Below, piece by piece: positions 23,103-36,200 of a stretch of DNA of 64,000 bases (position 1 is the first letter of the stretch; each line of letters begins with the position of its first letter). Both the position numbers and the translations under genes were made by a program. Source of the stretch: Entomortierella parvispora (taxonomy: Eukaryota > Mortierellomycota > Mortierellomycetes > Mortierellales > Mortierellaceae); NCBI GenBank assembly GCA_963573315.1, contig OY752147.1, positions 186,001 to 250,000 of the forward strand, written 5' to 3'. Below the pieces are notes generated by a model. It was not told the origin of the DNA. It did not search any database and saw only the letters and a program-made list of their open reading frames with translations.

Positions 23103-23239
23103 AAATCAAATATCCAATTACAAGAAACATTTGAAAAAATGACAATGACAGTTTTATTCTATGATATTTTTCACCCTTCTCCCTTGGTTCTCCAATCGTA
23201 AACAAAAAAAAAGAACGACTTTTTTTTTCTGTTTTCCTT

Positions 23240-24501
23240 TTACAGGCTCTTCTTCCACTGCTCCAAGGCCTTGTTCAACTGCTGGGCCTTGTCCTGCTTT
23301 CCGTTCGCCTCATAGACCTTATGCAAGGCCTCGGCGACAGCCACGGCCTCTGCAGCTCTCTTCCTCGTCAAGGGTTTCTCCTTCTCGCCATCGATCAACA
23401 GCAGCTCATCCATCGTGACCTCGGCTCTCCTTTGACCTTCCTCGGATCCCAAAGTCAGGGAGCCCCGGATGAGGTTCGAGTAGACCGAGGAATCATCTGC
23501 AGGGAGGTTATAGTAAGGCATCAAAGCCATAGTCTTGAAAGCGCCGTCCAACTTCTCCAATGCCAATTCCTGGTCTCCAGCGCCAACGGCATCCTGAACG
23601 CCCTGAACAAAGGACCGAACCACGCGACGGACAGTGCCCTGACCAGGGGTCAATCCATAAAGCTCCCGATCACCCAACAACTGAACGGCGATCTCGGGCG
23701 ATTGAGCATGGGTAGTATGGCAGACGGCCTTGATCAACTTGTCAGAGACCAAGGGGGTGAGGGGCAACCCACGTTGACGCCATTGTTGAACCAAAGCGGG
23801 CAAAGCGGCGGCCTGATCGGCGGTTGTGACAGTCTTCAAGAGGTGGTAAAGAGCCGTATGGCGAGGCAATTTTTGAACAGGGGTCGAGACCTGGGTTGTC
23901 TCCAAAAGCAAATCATACTTTTCCTGGAATTGTGAAGAGGTTGCTGAAGAGGAAGCGTCCTCGTTGTTGTTGTTACCCTGAAGGGTCTCGCCCTTCTCCA
24001 ATGCCTCAAGCTCACGCTTCTCCTGTTCCAATGCGGCGAGTTCAGCTTCGAGCTCTTCATCCTCGTCGTCCATGATGGCGTGCTTCTTGCTCTTGAGAAC
24101 TAAAAATGCAAGAAAGGGTAAGGTGGGTGTATGGGTGCAGGAAGGAAAAGTGGTTAGTGGCGGTTCCCGATCCGATCTGACCATGGACAATAGATCAAAG
24201 GGTAAAGAAAACTATACCAGACTCGGTGGGACGGAAGGCGTGGTATTGACGGGCGATCATAACAGCGGGAACTATGTTGGCAGAAGCAAATAGCCATGGT
24301 GAAGAATGAGATAGCAAGAGGTGAGCGAGGAGGAAGGGTCTCTATGTATTGTTTATCCAAAGTGTGTCTTCTTTTGGTTCCTGAGAGCATTAGAGAACAA
24401 GGTAGGTGGGTTTTACCCTGGCGAGTGCGGGCGACAACGCGAGGGGCAGAAGCCGAGGCCCTGGTGGCAATACGGGCCATGGAGCGAACGAGAGCAGCCA
24501 T
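23240..24501 (-). CDS. mitochondrial helical-repeat protein, 332 aa, unassigned
   Basis: Three exons join in frame: 24501-24417, 24271-24218 and 24099-23240. The N-terminus (MAALVRSMARIATRASASAP) is Arg/Ala/Ser-rich without acids, a typical mitochondrial presequence, and a second basic stretch (IARQYHAFRPTES) is encoded by exon 2. An acidic helix (DEDEELEAELAALEQEKREL) follows, then about 220 residues of amphipathic helices that resemble PPR or TPR-type repeats without a clear consensus. It is likely a matrix or inner-membrane-associated factor, possibly for mitochondrial ribosome or gene expression, but the specific role is not visible. It is divergent from LTV1 and converges on the membrane protein gene with only 137 bases between stops. 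Confidence 0.65.
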
Positions 24502-24961
24502 GGTGAGAGAAGAGAGGGGCAGGGGGAGGAGGGTGCTACGACGAGGATGGAGGAAGAATGGAGAAGTGAATGAAATGAATGCGATGGCAGGTCCGAAGTT
24601 CGTTCCCAATGCATTGTTCGGTCCCGTCTCGTCGAGGAGAGAGTGGCTTCTGTGCCGTGCAAAGGAGTGCAGGGCGAGAGACAGGGGGATTCAAACGTCA
24701 ACAAAAAGTCACGCTAAGCCACCGACCGAGAAAGAAGGTCTCCTTTTGGGTGTGACAGAAAAAAAGAAAAAAAAAAAAGCACTGGCACACACTGCTCGTA
24801 CCTTGCACTGCGACCAAAGAGAGACGACCTTCATTCCCCTTGACGGCGCATTCATTCATTCATTCATTCCGCAGTCAGGATACCAAGCAGGACCAACACA
24901 ATAAGGATTCCTCCCCTTCTCTCTTCCACCTCCTTCATACACACAGACACCGACTCACACC
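24502..24961. promoter_or_regulatory. shared promoter region of the mitochondrial protein and LTV1
   Basis: The 460-base interval separates two divergent starts. It contains an (ATTC)n run at about 24850-24869 and a CT-rich leader just before the LTV1 ATG. No TATA box is clear. Confidence 0.45.
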
Positions 24962-27099
24962 ATGGGTAAAAAGCAGTTCATTGACCGCAAGAACGCCCGT
25001 CACTTCCATCTCGTCCATCGTTCGCAGAGAGACCCCCTCTCCCGTGATGAATCTGCACCCCAGCGAGTTCTCAAGGAGGTCATCCCCGCCAACCTGGTGG
25101 GAAAAGTCCCCCAGCCCCGTGAGGAATACGACGATGAATACTCTGACGGCGAAGCCGATATCTTTGGAAGCAAGGGCGATGCGGACGGGATCAACTATGG
25201 TACCTACGATCGTGAGGAAGAGGAAGTCGAGTTGATCGAGACCCCCAAAGGAGGAATCACTGCTGGAGCCAGCCACTACCTGAAGGCCGATCATAAGCAT
25301 ACCCTCAAGAAGAAGAATGACAACGAAGAGTATGAAACCGCAAAAGAAGAACGGATCCCAGTATTTGCTCAAACAGACGGACGGCTCTATATCAATATCT
25401 AATCTAATCCTTTTCTCTCTTTTCACTCTCTTCTCTCCTCGCCAATGTTTTTTTTTGTAGTAAAATCGGTGAAGCTGCATTGTTGGGTTTGGTCGACAAG
25501 GAATACAACGACGGATCGTATGATTACACACAGCATTTCAAGGAGATTGGACGATCAGCCGACAGTGTCTTTGTCCCCGCCAAAACCCCCAAACAATCCG
25601 TCGCCTCCAAAGGAATTCAGTTCACAGATGCCTCTGCCGCCGAGGAGATGTCACGGGATCCCACCTTGGCCAAGAGTGCTGCTGGTCCCAAGAAGGGTCT
25701 TCGTCTTCCTTCGGGAGTGTTGCAGTCGCGCGAGGAATTGGACTTTGCAGATGTCTATCAATCTGCCATGCCTGAAGGTCTTCAACCCGACATGGATGCT
25801 GATCTTCGTGAGGTCTTGGAAGCCCTGGAAGATGAAGAGTTTGAGGATGCTGAGGTCGGAGAAGACTTTTTCGATGTCTTGGATGCAGATCAGGTCGACG
25901 CCGCCACTGTGCACAAGTACAAGAACAAAAAGTATGATCTTATGGAAGACGAGGATGACGAGGAAGGTGCTGAGAAGGATCACGCAGAGGATTGGCAGGC
26001 ACAGTTCAGAAAGTTCAAGCAGGAGCGCTACGCTGGTTCGGACGATGACTCCTTTGAGGGCTCGGATGATGATTATGAGGAGGAGGGTTCAAGCGCCTCA
26101 AGATATTCCCGTCGTCCGGCAGGAGCCTCGGCCTCGACCTTTTCCATGTCCTCCTCTGCCATGTTCCGTAACGAGAACCTGACCCATTTGGATGAGCGAT
26201 TCGACAAGATTGAGCGGGAATACGAGGATTCGGATGAAGAAGAGGAAGACGAAGAGGGACCCCAGGGACCTGAACGTGAGGATTTGGATTCGATCTTGGA
26301 TGATTTCTTGGACAAGTTTGAGATTGTAGGCTCAAAGATGGTCCCCAGGTTAGAGGGTGCCACCTCCGAGAACAAGTTGTCAACGATGCGTAGAGCCATG
26401 TTGGTCGATGATGCCGAGGATGAAAAGTCGGTTGCGACCACAGTCGGTGGTACTCGCCGGAGTAAGAAGAACTTGGACGACGATATGGCAACCGAATTGC
26501 AGACAGACTTCAGGAGTCGTGCCGAGCGTTTGAGGGATTCTTGGGATGTCCAGACCATTCTCAGTAAGTTTGGTCTTGTTTTTGTCTTCTTTTTTTTCTA
26601 TGTCTTTTGGTGGGTAGCACAACATGGAAACTGATCTGTCCAAAAAAAAAAACATACTTCACCCTTTATAGGCACATACTCCAACTTGGATAACCACCCT
26701 GGAATGATCAAAGAGCAGAACCGTCGCAGGATACAGATTGACCCCAAGACGGGTATGCCCATTGTCACTGAAAAGTTGTCAAAGAAGGCTTTGGCCAAGC
26801 AACAAGAGATGATGGAGGCTGCCAAAAAGTCTCTGCAGGAGGGTGACAGCGATGACGACTTTGAAGACCAGGATGAATTCGACGGCTCCGAGGGCGAGTC
26901 TGAGAACTTGGGTGCGAAGCGCGACAAGGCCGAGACCAAGGAGGAAAAGAAGGCTCGTAAGGAGGCCATCAAGCAGGAGAAAAAGATGCGCCGCGAAACC
27001 AAGAAGGCCACAAAGACTGCATTCGCAAGCGAGAGGTCACGACAGGAGAAGGTCATGAAGAACCTGAAGAAGGGTCATGGTGTCACCCACATTGATTAG
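24962..27099 (+). CDS. LTV1: LTV1, 40S ribosome biogenesis factor, 632 aa
   Basis: LTV1 is a late 40S assembly factor that binds pre-40S particles near uS3 and eS10 and is released after phosphorylation. Exons 24962-25329, 25461-26563 and 26672-27099 join in frame. The start KKQFIDRKNARHFHLVHRSQ with RDPL and ESAPQRVL is the family's N-terminal signature. A GEAALLGL/YDYTQHFKEIG stretch after the first intron matches the family's next conserved block. The centre and C-terminus are acidic (runs of Glu/Asp), with the conserved block LSTYSNLDNHPG spanning the second intron and a final basic helix (KKARKEAIKQEKKMRRETKK). The first donor (25330) was chosen because it is the only GT nearby that keeps phase 2; a frame continuing to a stop near 25400 would truncate the protein. 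Confidence 0.88.
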
Positions 27100-27295
27100 A
27101 AATGAGAGGGATCGGAAGAACGAGACGGAGCCTCACATTTTTAGACCATATATCGCATGCATTAGTTTTCATACCATCATCACCACTCACATTTCATTAA
27201 AGAAAAGCAATAACCCTTCAACCCTGTCAAATCTGATGATTTTATTCTGTGGCAGGTTATAAGATCGATTCGAGATCCATGGAAAGAGGGAGCAG

Positions 27296-30200
27296 TTAGT
27301 TCATGTCATCAAACTCCTCTTGCTCTTTCTGATCCACTTTGGCTGCGAACTCCAGTAGTTCAGTGACTTCTCGAAGTACTTCGCCTAGCAGTATATTGGA
27401 GCCTGAAGCTGCAGCGGCAGAACCATTGACTGGTCCAATTTCAGTGCCAATGTCACTCGAGGGCCCATTTTTACGCTTCTTGCTATCAGTGAAGTCTGGA
27501 TCGCCGGAAGATCTGCCCCATTTATCACGAATGCTGCTCCGAAGGCCACATACACGCTCTTCTGACAATTCAGCGAAATGGGATCTTGATTCATGTTCCT
27601 CATTCTTCCAACGTCTCTCAACCATCTTGTCAATTTCACAAGACTCCTGTTCTTCGCTTTCAGTCACATTCGAGGCAGGTAGCTCGAGACTCATGAGCAT
27701 CGTCGCCAACTGCTCATACATTGTTTGAAGTGATCGGCAATAGTCCGTTAGCAGAGGCACAACTCGCTCGTACCGACGAAAAAGGTTCGAAAGGTAAATC
27801 CCTAGCAAAATGTTCAAGATGCTCACTGTTACCGTCCGCAAGGGAAGAGCAAAAATAAAAAAAATAAAATAAAATAAAAAAAGTGGGAAAGTGGGCGAAG
27901 CTGGAATTTGAAGTATCAGCCGAATTACCTCTTTGGACGATATGTGCGGGCATGCTGGCCATGGAAGCGCAAGCTGGACCAAGAGAAGATGGAGTCTTTC
28001 CAGGAATCACCCTACGGATTCAATTTGATTATTAGAGATGGACTCTTGCTATTTGTTTTTCATAGAAATCAAGGTGCTGACCCACCTGAACAGAAACGTC
28101 GCCTCAAGGCCGCCGGGCTCTTGATAGACTTCCATGGTAAACAATGAAATTGGTAGTCGCAAATCCAATAAGTGGTTCTCTAGCAACTCGTGGAAGTGTG
28201 TAGTGGCCACAACCTTTGGTCTGCCTCTTTCATCATCTACCCTTTTCTTGGCAAAATGTTCAACTACCCCAGCAAACATCCCAGCACCATCTAACAGAAG
28301 CGTGAGTCAAACTATTTCTTTTACAAGACGAACCGTATTCCTACATGCAACACATAGCAAATACCAGATGCTGTTGTCCCTTTGCCAAATTCATCCAAGA
28401 CAACTAAGGACCGTCGTGTTGCCTGCCGTAAAGCCAAGGTGACCTGGTGAAGGTCCGTCATGAAAGCACTTTGCATCTAAATGGTTAAAAGAGCAAAATG
28501 TCAAAAAGGACAGCGCTGGGCGTACTAATCAACAATATTGAACAATATTGACTCGTACACTGGAAACCGTCTCTCGTGTTTGCAATCGTGTCAGGATCTT
28601 GTCTGTGAGTCCAATAAGGGCTGACTCTGCTGGGACGAAGCTTCCCACATGGGCCATATACGTAATCAACGCCACCTATGTAGCCGCATTGCGGTAATCG
28701 CTTAGTCAACATGGCAGCTAAGGTATATAAAGAGTCGGTGGCACTGTCACACGCTCTTACCTGCTTGAGATAGATGCTCTTGCCAGAGCTATTGGCACCG
28801 GTCAAAATCATTACTTGATTGTCAACAGGCGCGCGGTCTGCGGCCAAACTTGGATGGGTCTCCCGCGTCCAATCCGCGCAAGTAACTACAGTCTCAGAGT
28901 CTTGTTCAGCTGTGCTTTTTCCCTCTGCAGCGAAAGAGGATAGCTGATCACTTAATGGAGTCTGGTGGCCAGTCTCCCCCAGTTCAGTATCGTTAGCCAC
29001 AAACGAGTTCACAACCAGCTCTTGTAACGGATGTCTGGGTCATTGAGCAATAGTACAGAATCATGAGTTCTTGAAGTTCGGCCAATCTTTGGAGTAGTCA
29101 CGATTGATTCTTACCGCCCTTTGACAATCTTCAGTACGTTCTGATCAGTCATTGTGGGTCGCTTGTAGTTGTTGACTCGAGCCACTTGAGAAAATGATAC
29201 CAACCTAGAGGAAACATATCCAAGTCTGTGAGCCAAGATGAGAACACAAGATAAAGCCCGATGTAGATTGCCCACTTACACGTCTAGTTCAGCGCACAAG
29301 TCGCTGCACGCCACCATCAATTGGCTATATTCAAGCGCTCGTTCTTGCAGGCTTTGAAGGATGTCGATTTCACGATCTAAGAGGCGGCAAATAAGCTAAT
29401 GCCTCTGATTGTTTTGTTTTAGTCATCTCACGCTTACCGACAATAAGGCCATGTATATCACCAAGGTGCTCATCAAGTTCTGACATCATAAATGGATATA
29501 TAATGCGCGTTAGTCAGCTTGACGGGGTAGAGCTCATTGCTCGGTTAATCCGAGCAATTGGTATAGCTTCTTACCGCGCATTGCACTGTTCTTGTAGTAC
29601 ACTGTTGATTCAGTACTAAACTATTTGACATTGGCAGCAACGTCAGCTCTTTTCACTTAAGACCCCGATCCAGCAACAGAGAGTCAGCTCGACACATACC
29701 TGATAACAAAGGCCCTCCAGAGTGAAATCCTGCTCCGTCCTCCAATTTGGATTCATGGGTACTGTAATGAGGTATCCGAGCTGCGGAAAATAGATCACAT
29801 TGATCGTGGATGTAAACTCGGACGGGATAGTGAGACTTATCTCTTTGGCAATCTCTGATAGAAAACTATCCAGGCCATGGTAGTTCTGTCGCATGCGATC
29901 CAGTTCTTCGTCCACATTGTGTTTAACCACACATCGACCCTCGTTCACGCTCTCATCGAAATCGATCGTATCATTGATGAACGTTCCGATGTCCTTCAAA
30001 TCTCTGGCAGAGAGTTCCACCTGTATCTATTAACGATACACGCGTTATAGGTGCTGTTCTACCTTTAGGGAACTTGATATATTTAAAATACATGGCGGAT
30101 ATTATAACCTACCTGTTGCATAATAGGGGACTCACCGACAAACACCTCTTGAGATACACTGTAAATTTTCAAACTGTAATATACAAACTGCAACGATATG

Positions 30201-32240
30201 AGTATCGTCGACATTAAACAACCGTGGCGTATACCGTTCCCCTGGTCTGGGGGCGGCTCAAATCGTACTTGCAAGATCGCCTGCCATTCTACCAGAGTAG
30301 CCTTCCGAGGCAAATTCTGGAGAATTTTTGGGATATTCTTGATATGGGAAAGATAATCTGTCAACTGCATCACTGTAGGCTGATTCTCTGTCCTGGTCAA
30401 GCACTCGACAGTCCGATGACGCGACTGGATTACATTCAAATCCAATGACGGTCGGAGTAACCATTGCTTCAGGAGGTATCTACCTTGTGCAGTCCTCGTA
30501 TGACTCAAAATGCCTATGGGATATCAAAGGTTTGTGAAAAGGTCTCATGCATGGTAAAGTTTGATCAATGACATCTCCGCAGTTTACCAAAGAGAGAGAG
30601 GCCCTCCTTCCGTCCACGGATGCTGCTGTGCATATTGGGGTGTGACTCATCTTCGAAAACTTGAAGCGAGCTGCAAAGCGGAGAGGTGATGATGTGGTCA
30701 GGCTTTGATCGGTTCATCAAAACTGCGGATCCTCAACTAAAGTCTGTGCTACCTCAAAGTGTTTGCATTCACAAACATGAATGATGCACTGGAAGAAAGA
30801 AGCGGCGGCTCAGTAGGCCGCGAACAGAGGACGCGTCAAAAGAAAACCCCCCATGTGTCGTACTTACATGGAAAATAATCCAATTGAGATAATCATGACA
30901 GGGTGGCCATTCCGTATAGTCCTGTGGGAAAGTCCGTGGCGTGATAAGAAGCTGACTATCGCACCAGCACATCCAATCTAGTCGAAAATGGGGTACAGTT
31001 GGTTACGCTTGGACCACGCATAGCAGGGTGACACAGAAATCATTAAAGTGGGTTACAAAACCTACACTTTCAGTGCTTTGCAGATCGATCACGTTTGACA
31101 AATGAAGTAGGGCTTCTCGCTGAGCACCCTCATCCATCTCTGAGCAATGAACAGGCAGATCGGTCGATTCTGGTTCTCCCATATGAGATGAAGCCGACGA
31201 GACGGTCCGTGAAGTGCGATGAATATGAACCGACACAGAAATTAGCCTGGATTTCGCCAGCGCGAAAGAAAAATCGTTGGCGGGGCGAATCTCATGTTTT
31301 GTCTCCTCATTCAAGGCTATTCGAAGGCGCAAGTCTTAGTGTTTGGATGGAACTTTGATGATAACAGCTGCGCGCATGAACCGAATAAGAACATTACTCT
31401 GAAATTGGATGGCACTTAGCACAACCTCATCTGCCCGAGAGCTTGTCAGAATCAATGTTGGTCGTAGCTGGGTTTTCACTTTGTTTTAAGTAGTCAAATA
31501 CAAGATTAGCAGTGGATACTGATTTTTTTTGATTTGGGCCGACCAAGGACGATAAGCTTACCATTATCAATCATCTCCACGACGTTGCAGTCTTTCAAGT
31601 CATTCATTACCAAGAGCTTGCTTGTTTGCCCATCGTAGTAAGCGCAACCTAGTGTCCGCCCTCGAACATGAATCGCTAGAATTATCTACGGATGACAGTT
31701 TGAAAAGCCATGATATGTTAATGGGGGGTGTTTTTTTCTGATCGTATCAAGAGAGGGTTGTATTTGTACCTCTCTGTCAAGTCCATGGTCAGTTGACGAC
31801 TGGTCAGTCTCATCTGCCGAAGATAACGACTGTTGAGGCTCTGAGAAGCGACGATTTGGTTGGGATTGGGTCCAGCATTCCGAGTTTGTGGTCGCAGACG
31901 GTTTACGTTTCTTTTTTTCACGCAGCCTGTCTGACTCTTTGGCTTTGCTTAGTTGACCCGCAATTTTCTGAGAAAAGTGTGTGTTTGGACCCATGCACGC
32001 GCCAGTTGTCGTCCTGGTAAGCCCGACTAACTCCACTTCCCCAGGATCGCTGGTCGCATGTCTGTCTTCTGGCGCAGAGTCTGATCCAGGGGATCCACGG
32101 TTATCAAGGTCCATATCGTTTACAGAGTGATTATCTTCTCCATGGACTACCAAAGGCGCACTGAATGTGGACAGTGATCCACTGGGATGCATGGCCAGCG
32201 AGATGGTGGAAGGACGGAGAAAAGAATGAGGCGATCGCAT
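27296..32240 (-). CDS. MSH5: MSH5, meiotic MutS-homologue, many exons
   Basis: MSH5 pairs with MSH4 to form a clamp that stabilises meiotic recombination intermediates; it does not repair mismatches. The gene has roughly 15-20 exons. Exon 1 is 32240-31770 (Ser-rich, with a basic KEKKKRK-type stretch), exon 2 is 31685-31562 ([18 protein letters not shown], the domain entry), and conserved blocks follow: lever and core (about 30508-29650, including [20 protein letters not shown]), clamp helices (29400-29150) and the ATPase. The Walker A motif [14 protein letters not shown] at about 28810-28770 has the Ser-Ser form typical of MSH5. A second ATPase block ([10 protein letters not shown]) lies near 28420-28380 and [11 protein letters not shown] near 28215. 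The C-terminal exon (to 27296) is charged and less conserved. Start could also be the Met near 32192. Precise inner exon limits were not all resolved. Confidence 0.85.
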
Positions 32241-33244
32241 GAAAACGGTCCATAATGAGGTCGGCTCTACTTGCCACCAAAAAAAAAAAAAGGTTTACTT
32301 TTTTTTTTTCTCCTTTCTTGTTTCTGCATGTAGCAAGACGATTGCAATCACGTTCCTGATGATCTCAGGACACACCCACCCATACAGTTCTATTGCGGAA
32401 TTGCAGATCTCTATTTTTGTTCTTTCCATCATCCTTGATATTGTTATTCCCCAGCAATTGTTCGAGAAGATGGTGTGATGCCAGTTCTGGCCATGATCCG
32501 GACGCCAGCATTGCAAAAGTGCTGGAAGTGTACCATTTTGGGAGATGAAAGAATGAGAAGAGTTGTCCTTCCTTGTGACGGCGGCCCCATGAATGCAGCT
32601 GCGAGGCGGCTCTGAATCCTCTGCTGGTCAAGGTTTTGAGAGGTGCTGCGGGGTGTGTGACACAGTCTAGCAAGGGAAAGGCCGGATTGGATGCGACGGT
32701 AGTTGAATATTTTGAGTTGTCGTGTGAAGAAGTCGGTCCTGAATGTCCGAGGATCCCTCTTTCTCTTACTCTGCCCAGCAGTTGCTGTTGTCGACGTCGG
32801 GTATGGTGGAACGAGGCATGGGCCAGCGTTGTAGAGGGGTGCAGACTATTTTGCTGCGAACGGTCGTCAGAAAGAGGGGTTGATTTGGTAAACACGCAGG
32901 GATGCTACTCAGCACGGACAATCCGCAGCACTCCACCGAGAAATCCGCAGGCCGAGAAGGAGCCGGGGAAAGAGAGGAGAGAAAGATAGTGAGTAAGAGA
33001 GACGGGGGGAGAGAGAAAGGCCCGCTGGGAAAGGAAAAGAGGCTCCATTGGGTCCATGACTTGACTTGCAGGGCGGCAAACACAAGGAACAAAAAAAAGA
33101 GATTTGACTCCCTCGTTTTCCCCTCTTTTCTTTGTTTCTTCTTCTTTTCCCTTCACGCCCTTCATTCTCTTCTTCCTCTCCTTCTCATCAGGTCTATTCC
33201 CCCCCTAGACTGAAGCGCCTTAAAGAAGAAGAGACAGACAGGAC
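32241..33244. promoter_or_regulatory. 1 kb divergent region between MSH5 and the ABC transporter
   Basis: The two genes start outward from this interval. There is a poly-A/poly-T pair at about 32278-32310, and a GA-rich then CT-rich stretch at about 32960-33190 before the transporter start. I see no gene in it. Confidence 0.4.
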
Positions 33245-36200
33245 ATGAACTCCATACCCTCACTCCCCCTCGCCATGTCACCGGGCCCATTTGATCGATT
33301 CTGTGCCAACGACTCGTCCGAGGTAAATCTCTCCTTGTGTCCCTTGCATTATTTCACCAATGCTGGCTGCTTTCATGTGCATTTCAGGCTAATATGCATT
33401 CTCGATCCTTGGTCCTCTGTCTTGTTGTTGTTGCATCCTGTTAGCCCTGGATTGACAATGACTTTTCCCCATGTTTTCATCAGACGTAAGTAACCCAGCC
33501 ATTGTTTCCATTTCATGTCAACCTACATCCAGTCAGTCCGTCAGTCTCAGTGCAGTTCCACATTCCATCTCGAGTGACCATGTCTATTTTCACATCTTTC
33601 CAGGGATGACCTACTGGCGGCATATGACCTTGCAGAGATGCAACCGAGAGCGAGCAAGGTGTCGCGTCGTCGACTCTTTCCACGCTGGTTGATACCTCTC
33701 TCGTGTCCGCCTTCCTTTTTTTTTTTTTTTTTTTCCGTCTGTTCCAACTCCGGTCACAGAAGGTTTTCTTCTGGGACCATGGAGACTCCTCTCAGTGGTG
33801 CCTCGTTGAACTTTCGCTGGGCTGCAAGGGCCTTCCCTTCTAAATCCTCGATCTGTCGCCGCCCCTCTTCGTTTATGGCACAATCGTTGCCATAAAAAGA
33901 ATGGATTTCCTTGTCGTCATGTACCGACGACCTTGTATGTTTGCTGATGACTTACTGTGTCCCCTTGTTTTTTGCTGACACGTAGTGTTCTCGATGCTGG
34001 CCTCCCCTTGCTGTGCGCAGCGATCTCGCTGATCACGATCCTCGGTACCGTCGTTTATAAGAAGGTTCACAGGAACCATTCAGGCGATCACTCTGGATAC
34101 CTGCCCATTTCCGGTCAGGAAGATACCCTTGCTGGATCAGAGACGGATATCGAGGACCAGGAGGACGCTCAATTGAACCGATCAGATCTCGGTCAGGTCT
34201 CAACTGGACGCAGAGTCTCGGTCCGCGACGCCATCAAGGCCCTGGCTGCCTTTATCTCTCTGGGAATTTCTGTTGCCTGGCTGGTCGCACGATCCAACGC
34301 TGACAAGCACTCCTATCTGTACCTTGCCCCTTTGGTTTCCACCTTGGCTTGGGTAAGTTCAAGTTTTTTTCTCCATATTATATACTTGTACAGGAGCAAC
34401 ACCTACCTCTGGATTGAGCATCGAGTAAGCTACTCATTCAGGCGACCGGGATGTTATCTGGACACATATGATTCAGAATCCCGAGCCATTAACAAGCACA
34501 GGACGGGCAAAAGAGTTGTGGTTGTGTCTCGCACAATCTCCGCCTGCGTTTCAGGCGAGAGATGACCATTTTGACCTGTCATGTTGCGACAGTCCAAACA
34601 GACTTAATTCGCCGACTCAGTGGACGAACACCGCAAGGTGAATCCAGATAGCCCTGCGTTTAATTGGCAAGCGAACTCACCGCGTTTGCCTTCTACTTCT
34701 GTATATTCCTAGTCCTACATCTCTCTCTTGACGGTCTTTTATCTCTTCCGACCCCTCAACCCACTGGTCTCGCTCACTCCTCACTTTTCCGTCTTCTTCA
34801 TCATCAATCTGCCCATCGCTCTGTTCAGGCTCCGAAGCCAGATCCTCCACAAGACTTCGCACTTTGAGCTGATCCTTGCATCGATCTACTTTGTCGATGC
34901 TGTGTTCCTTGCCTACTTTGCCCTGACTTCGGGCAAGTCTACTCGCGCCTTGGTTGCCAAGCCCGGTCAGCGTACTCCTTGTCCGGAAGCATATGCCTCG
35001 CTCATGGATCTTGCTCTCTTCTCATGGGCCAATCCCTTGATCAAACGCGGATATCAACAGGCCCTTAACAATGAGGACATTTGGGATTTCCGTCTTAGCG
35101 ACTACTCTTCCGCTGTCATCCATCACTTCCGTCAGTCCATCTTGGCAACGCGCAAGAACTATCCTTTCTTGATTCGCTTGATCATCAACTTCAGGAAGAG
35201 AATCGGTGTTCAGGCTGTATGGGCAGTCATTTGGGGCACGTTCACATTTGTCGGGCCTTTTGCCTTGGAGCGCATCCTTCATTACATCCAGAACCAGGAC
35301 ACCATTTCAGTCGAATGGGGTTATATCTACGTCTTTGGCATGTTCTTTGGTATGTTGATTGCCACAATTGCCCAATCCCAGATGCTCTGGCACGGTCGCC
35401 GTATTTCGATTCAACTCCGCTCCATTGTTGTTGGCGAGGTCTACGCTAAGGCTCTTCGCCGCAAAGATCGCGCTGGACAAACCCAACAGAACAAGGAAGG
35501 CGCCAAGGATGATGAGGAGGAGAACGAAATGTTCACTCAGGGGGCTATCAACAACATGATCTCCAACGATACTTCAGAAATTTCCAACGTCAGTGCTTAT
35601 CTTCAGGATGTGTACATCTTGCCCCTCCAGGTCACCCTTGCAATTACGTTCCTTTACCGTATTTTGGGCTGGCCTGCTCTTACTGGCGTTGCCACCATGG
35701 CTTGCTTCATCCCATTCAACGTGTATCTTACCAACCTCGTGGAAGAGATCCAGGATCAGTTGATGAAGGCTACTGACAAGCGTGCCGAGCTCATGAACGA
35801 GTTGCTGCAGGCTATCCGCGTCATCAAGTTCTTCTCGTGGGAGCGTAACTTTTACGGAAAGGTCGATAAGGCCCGTGAGCTTGAGCTGGCCCAGCTTCGA
35901 CTCCGTTTTAACTGGTGGATCTTTGGTACTGCTCTCTGGTTCGGAACGCCAGTCATTGTCACCATCACTACCTTCTTTGTCTACACCAAGATCGCCGGCA
36001 ACACTCTTACCGCCGATGTAGCCTTCCCTGCCCTCGCCTTGTTCAACGTCCTTCGCGCACCCATGGATGCTTTCCCCGAGGTTTTGGCCCTGTGTCTTCG
36101 TGCCAAGGTTTCTGCTGCCCGTATCGATCGATTCTTGGATGAAGAAGAAGTTCTTGTCTATAGTAACACTCGCCCTCGCAAGAACCTCCCCAGCGACCCC

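Noticed and set aside
29530..29575. Inverted repeat TTGCTCGGTTAATCCGAGCAA in an MSH5 intron
   Set aside because: A single short hairpin with no sign of a conserved RNA; not enough to call a gene.
33604..33660. An exon-like segment inside the second intron of the ABC transporter gene
   Set aside because: It has an acceptor and a donor, but including it breaks the phase with the next exon at 33986.
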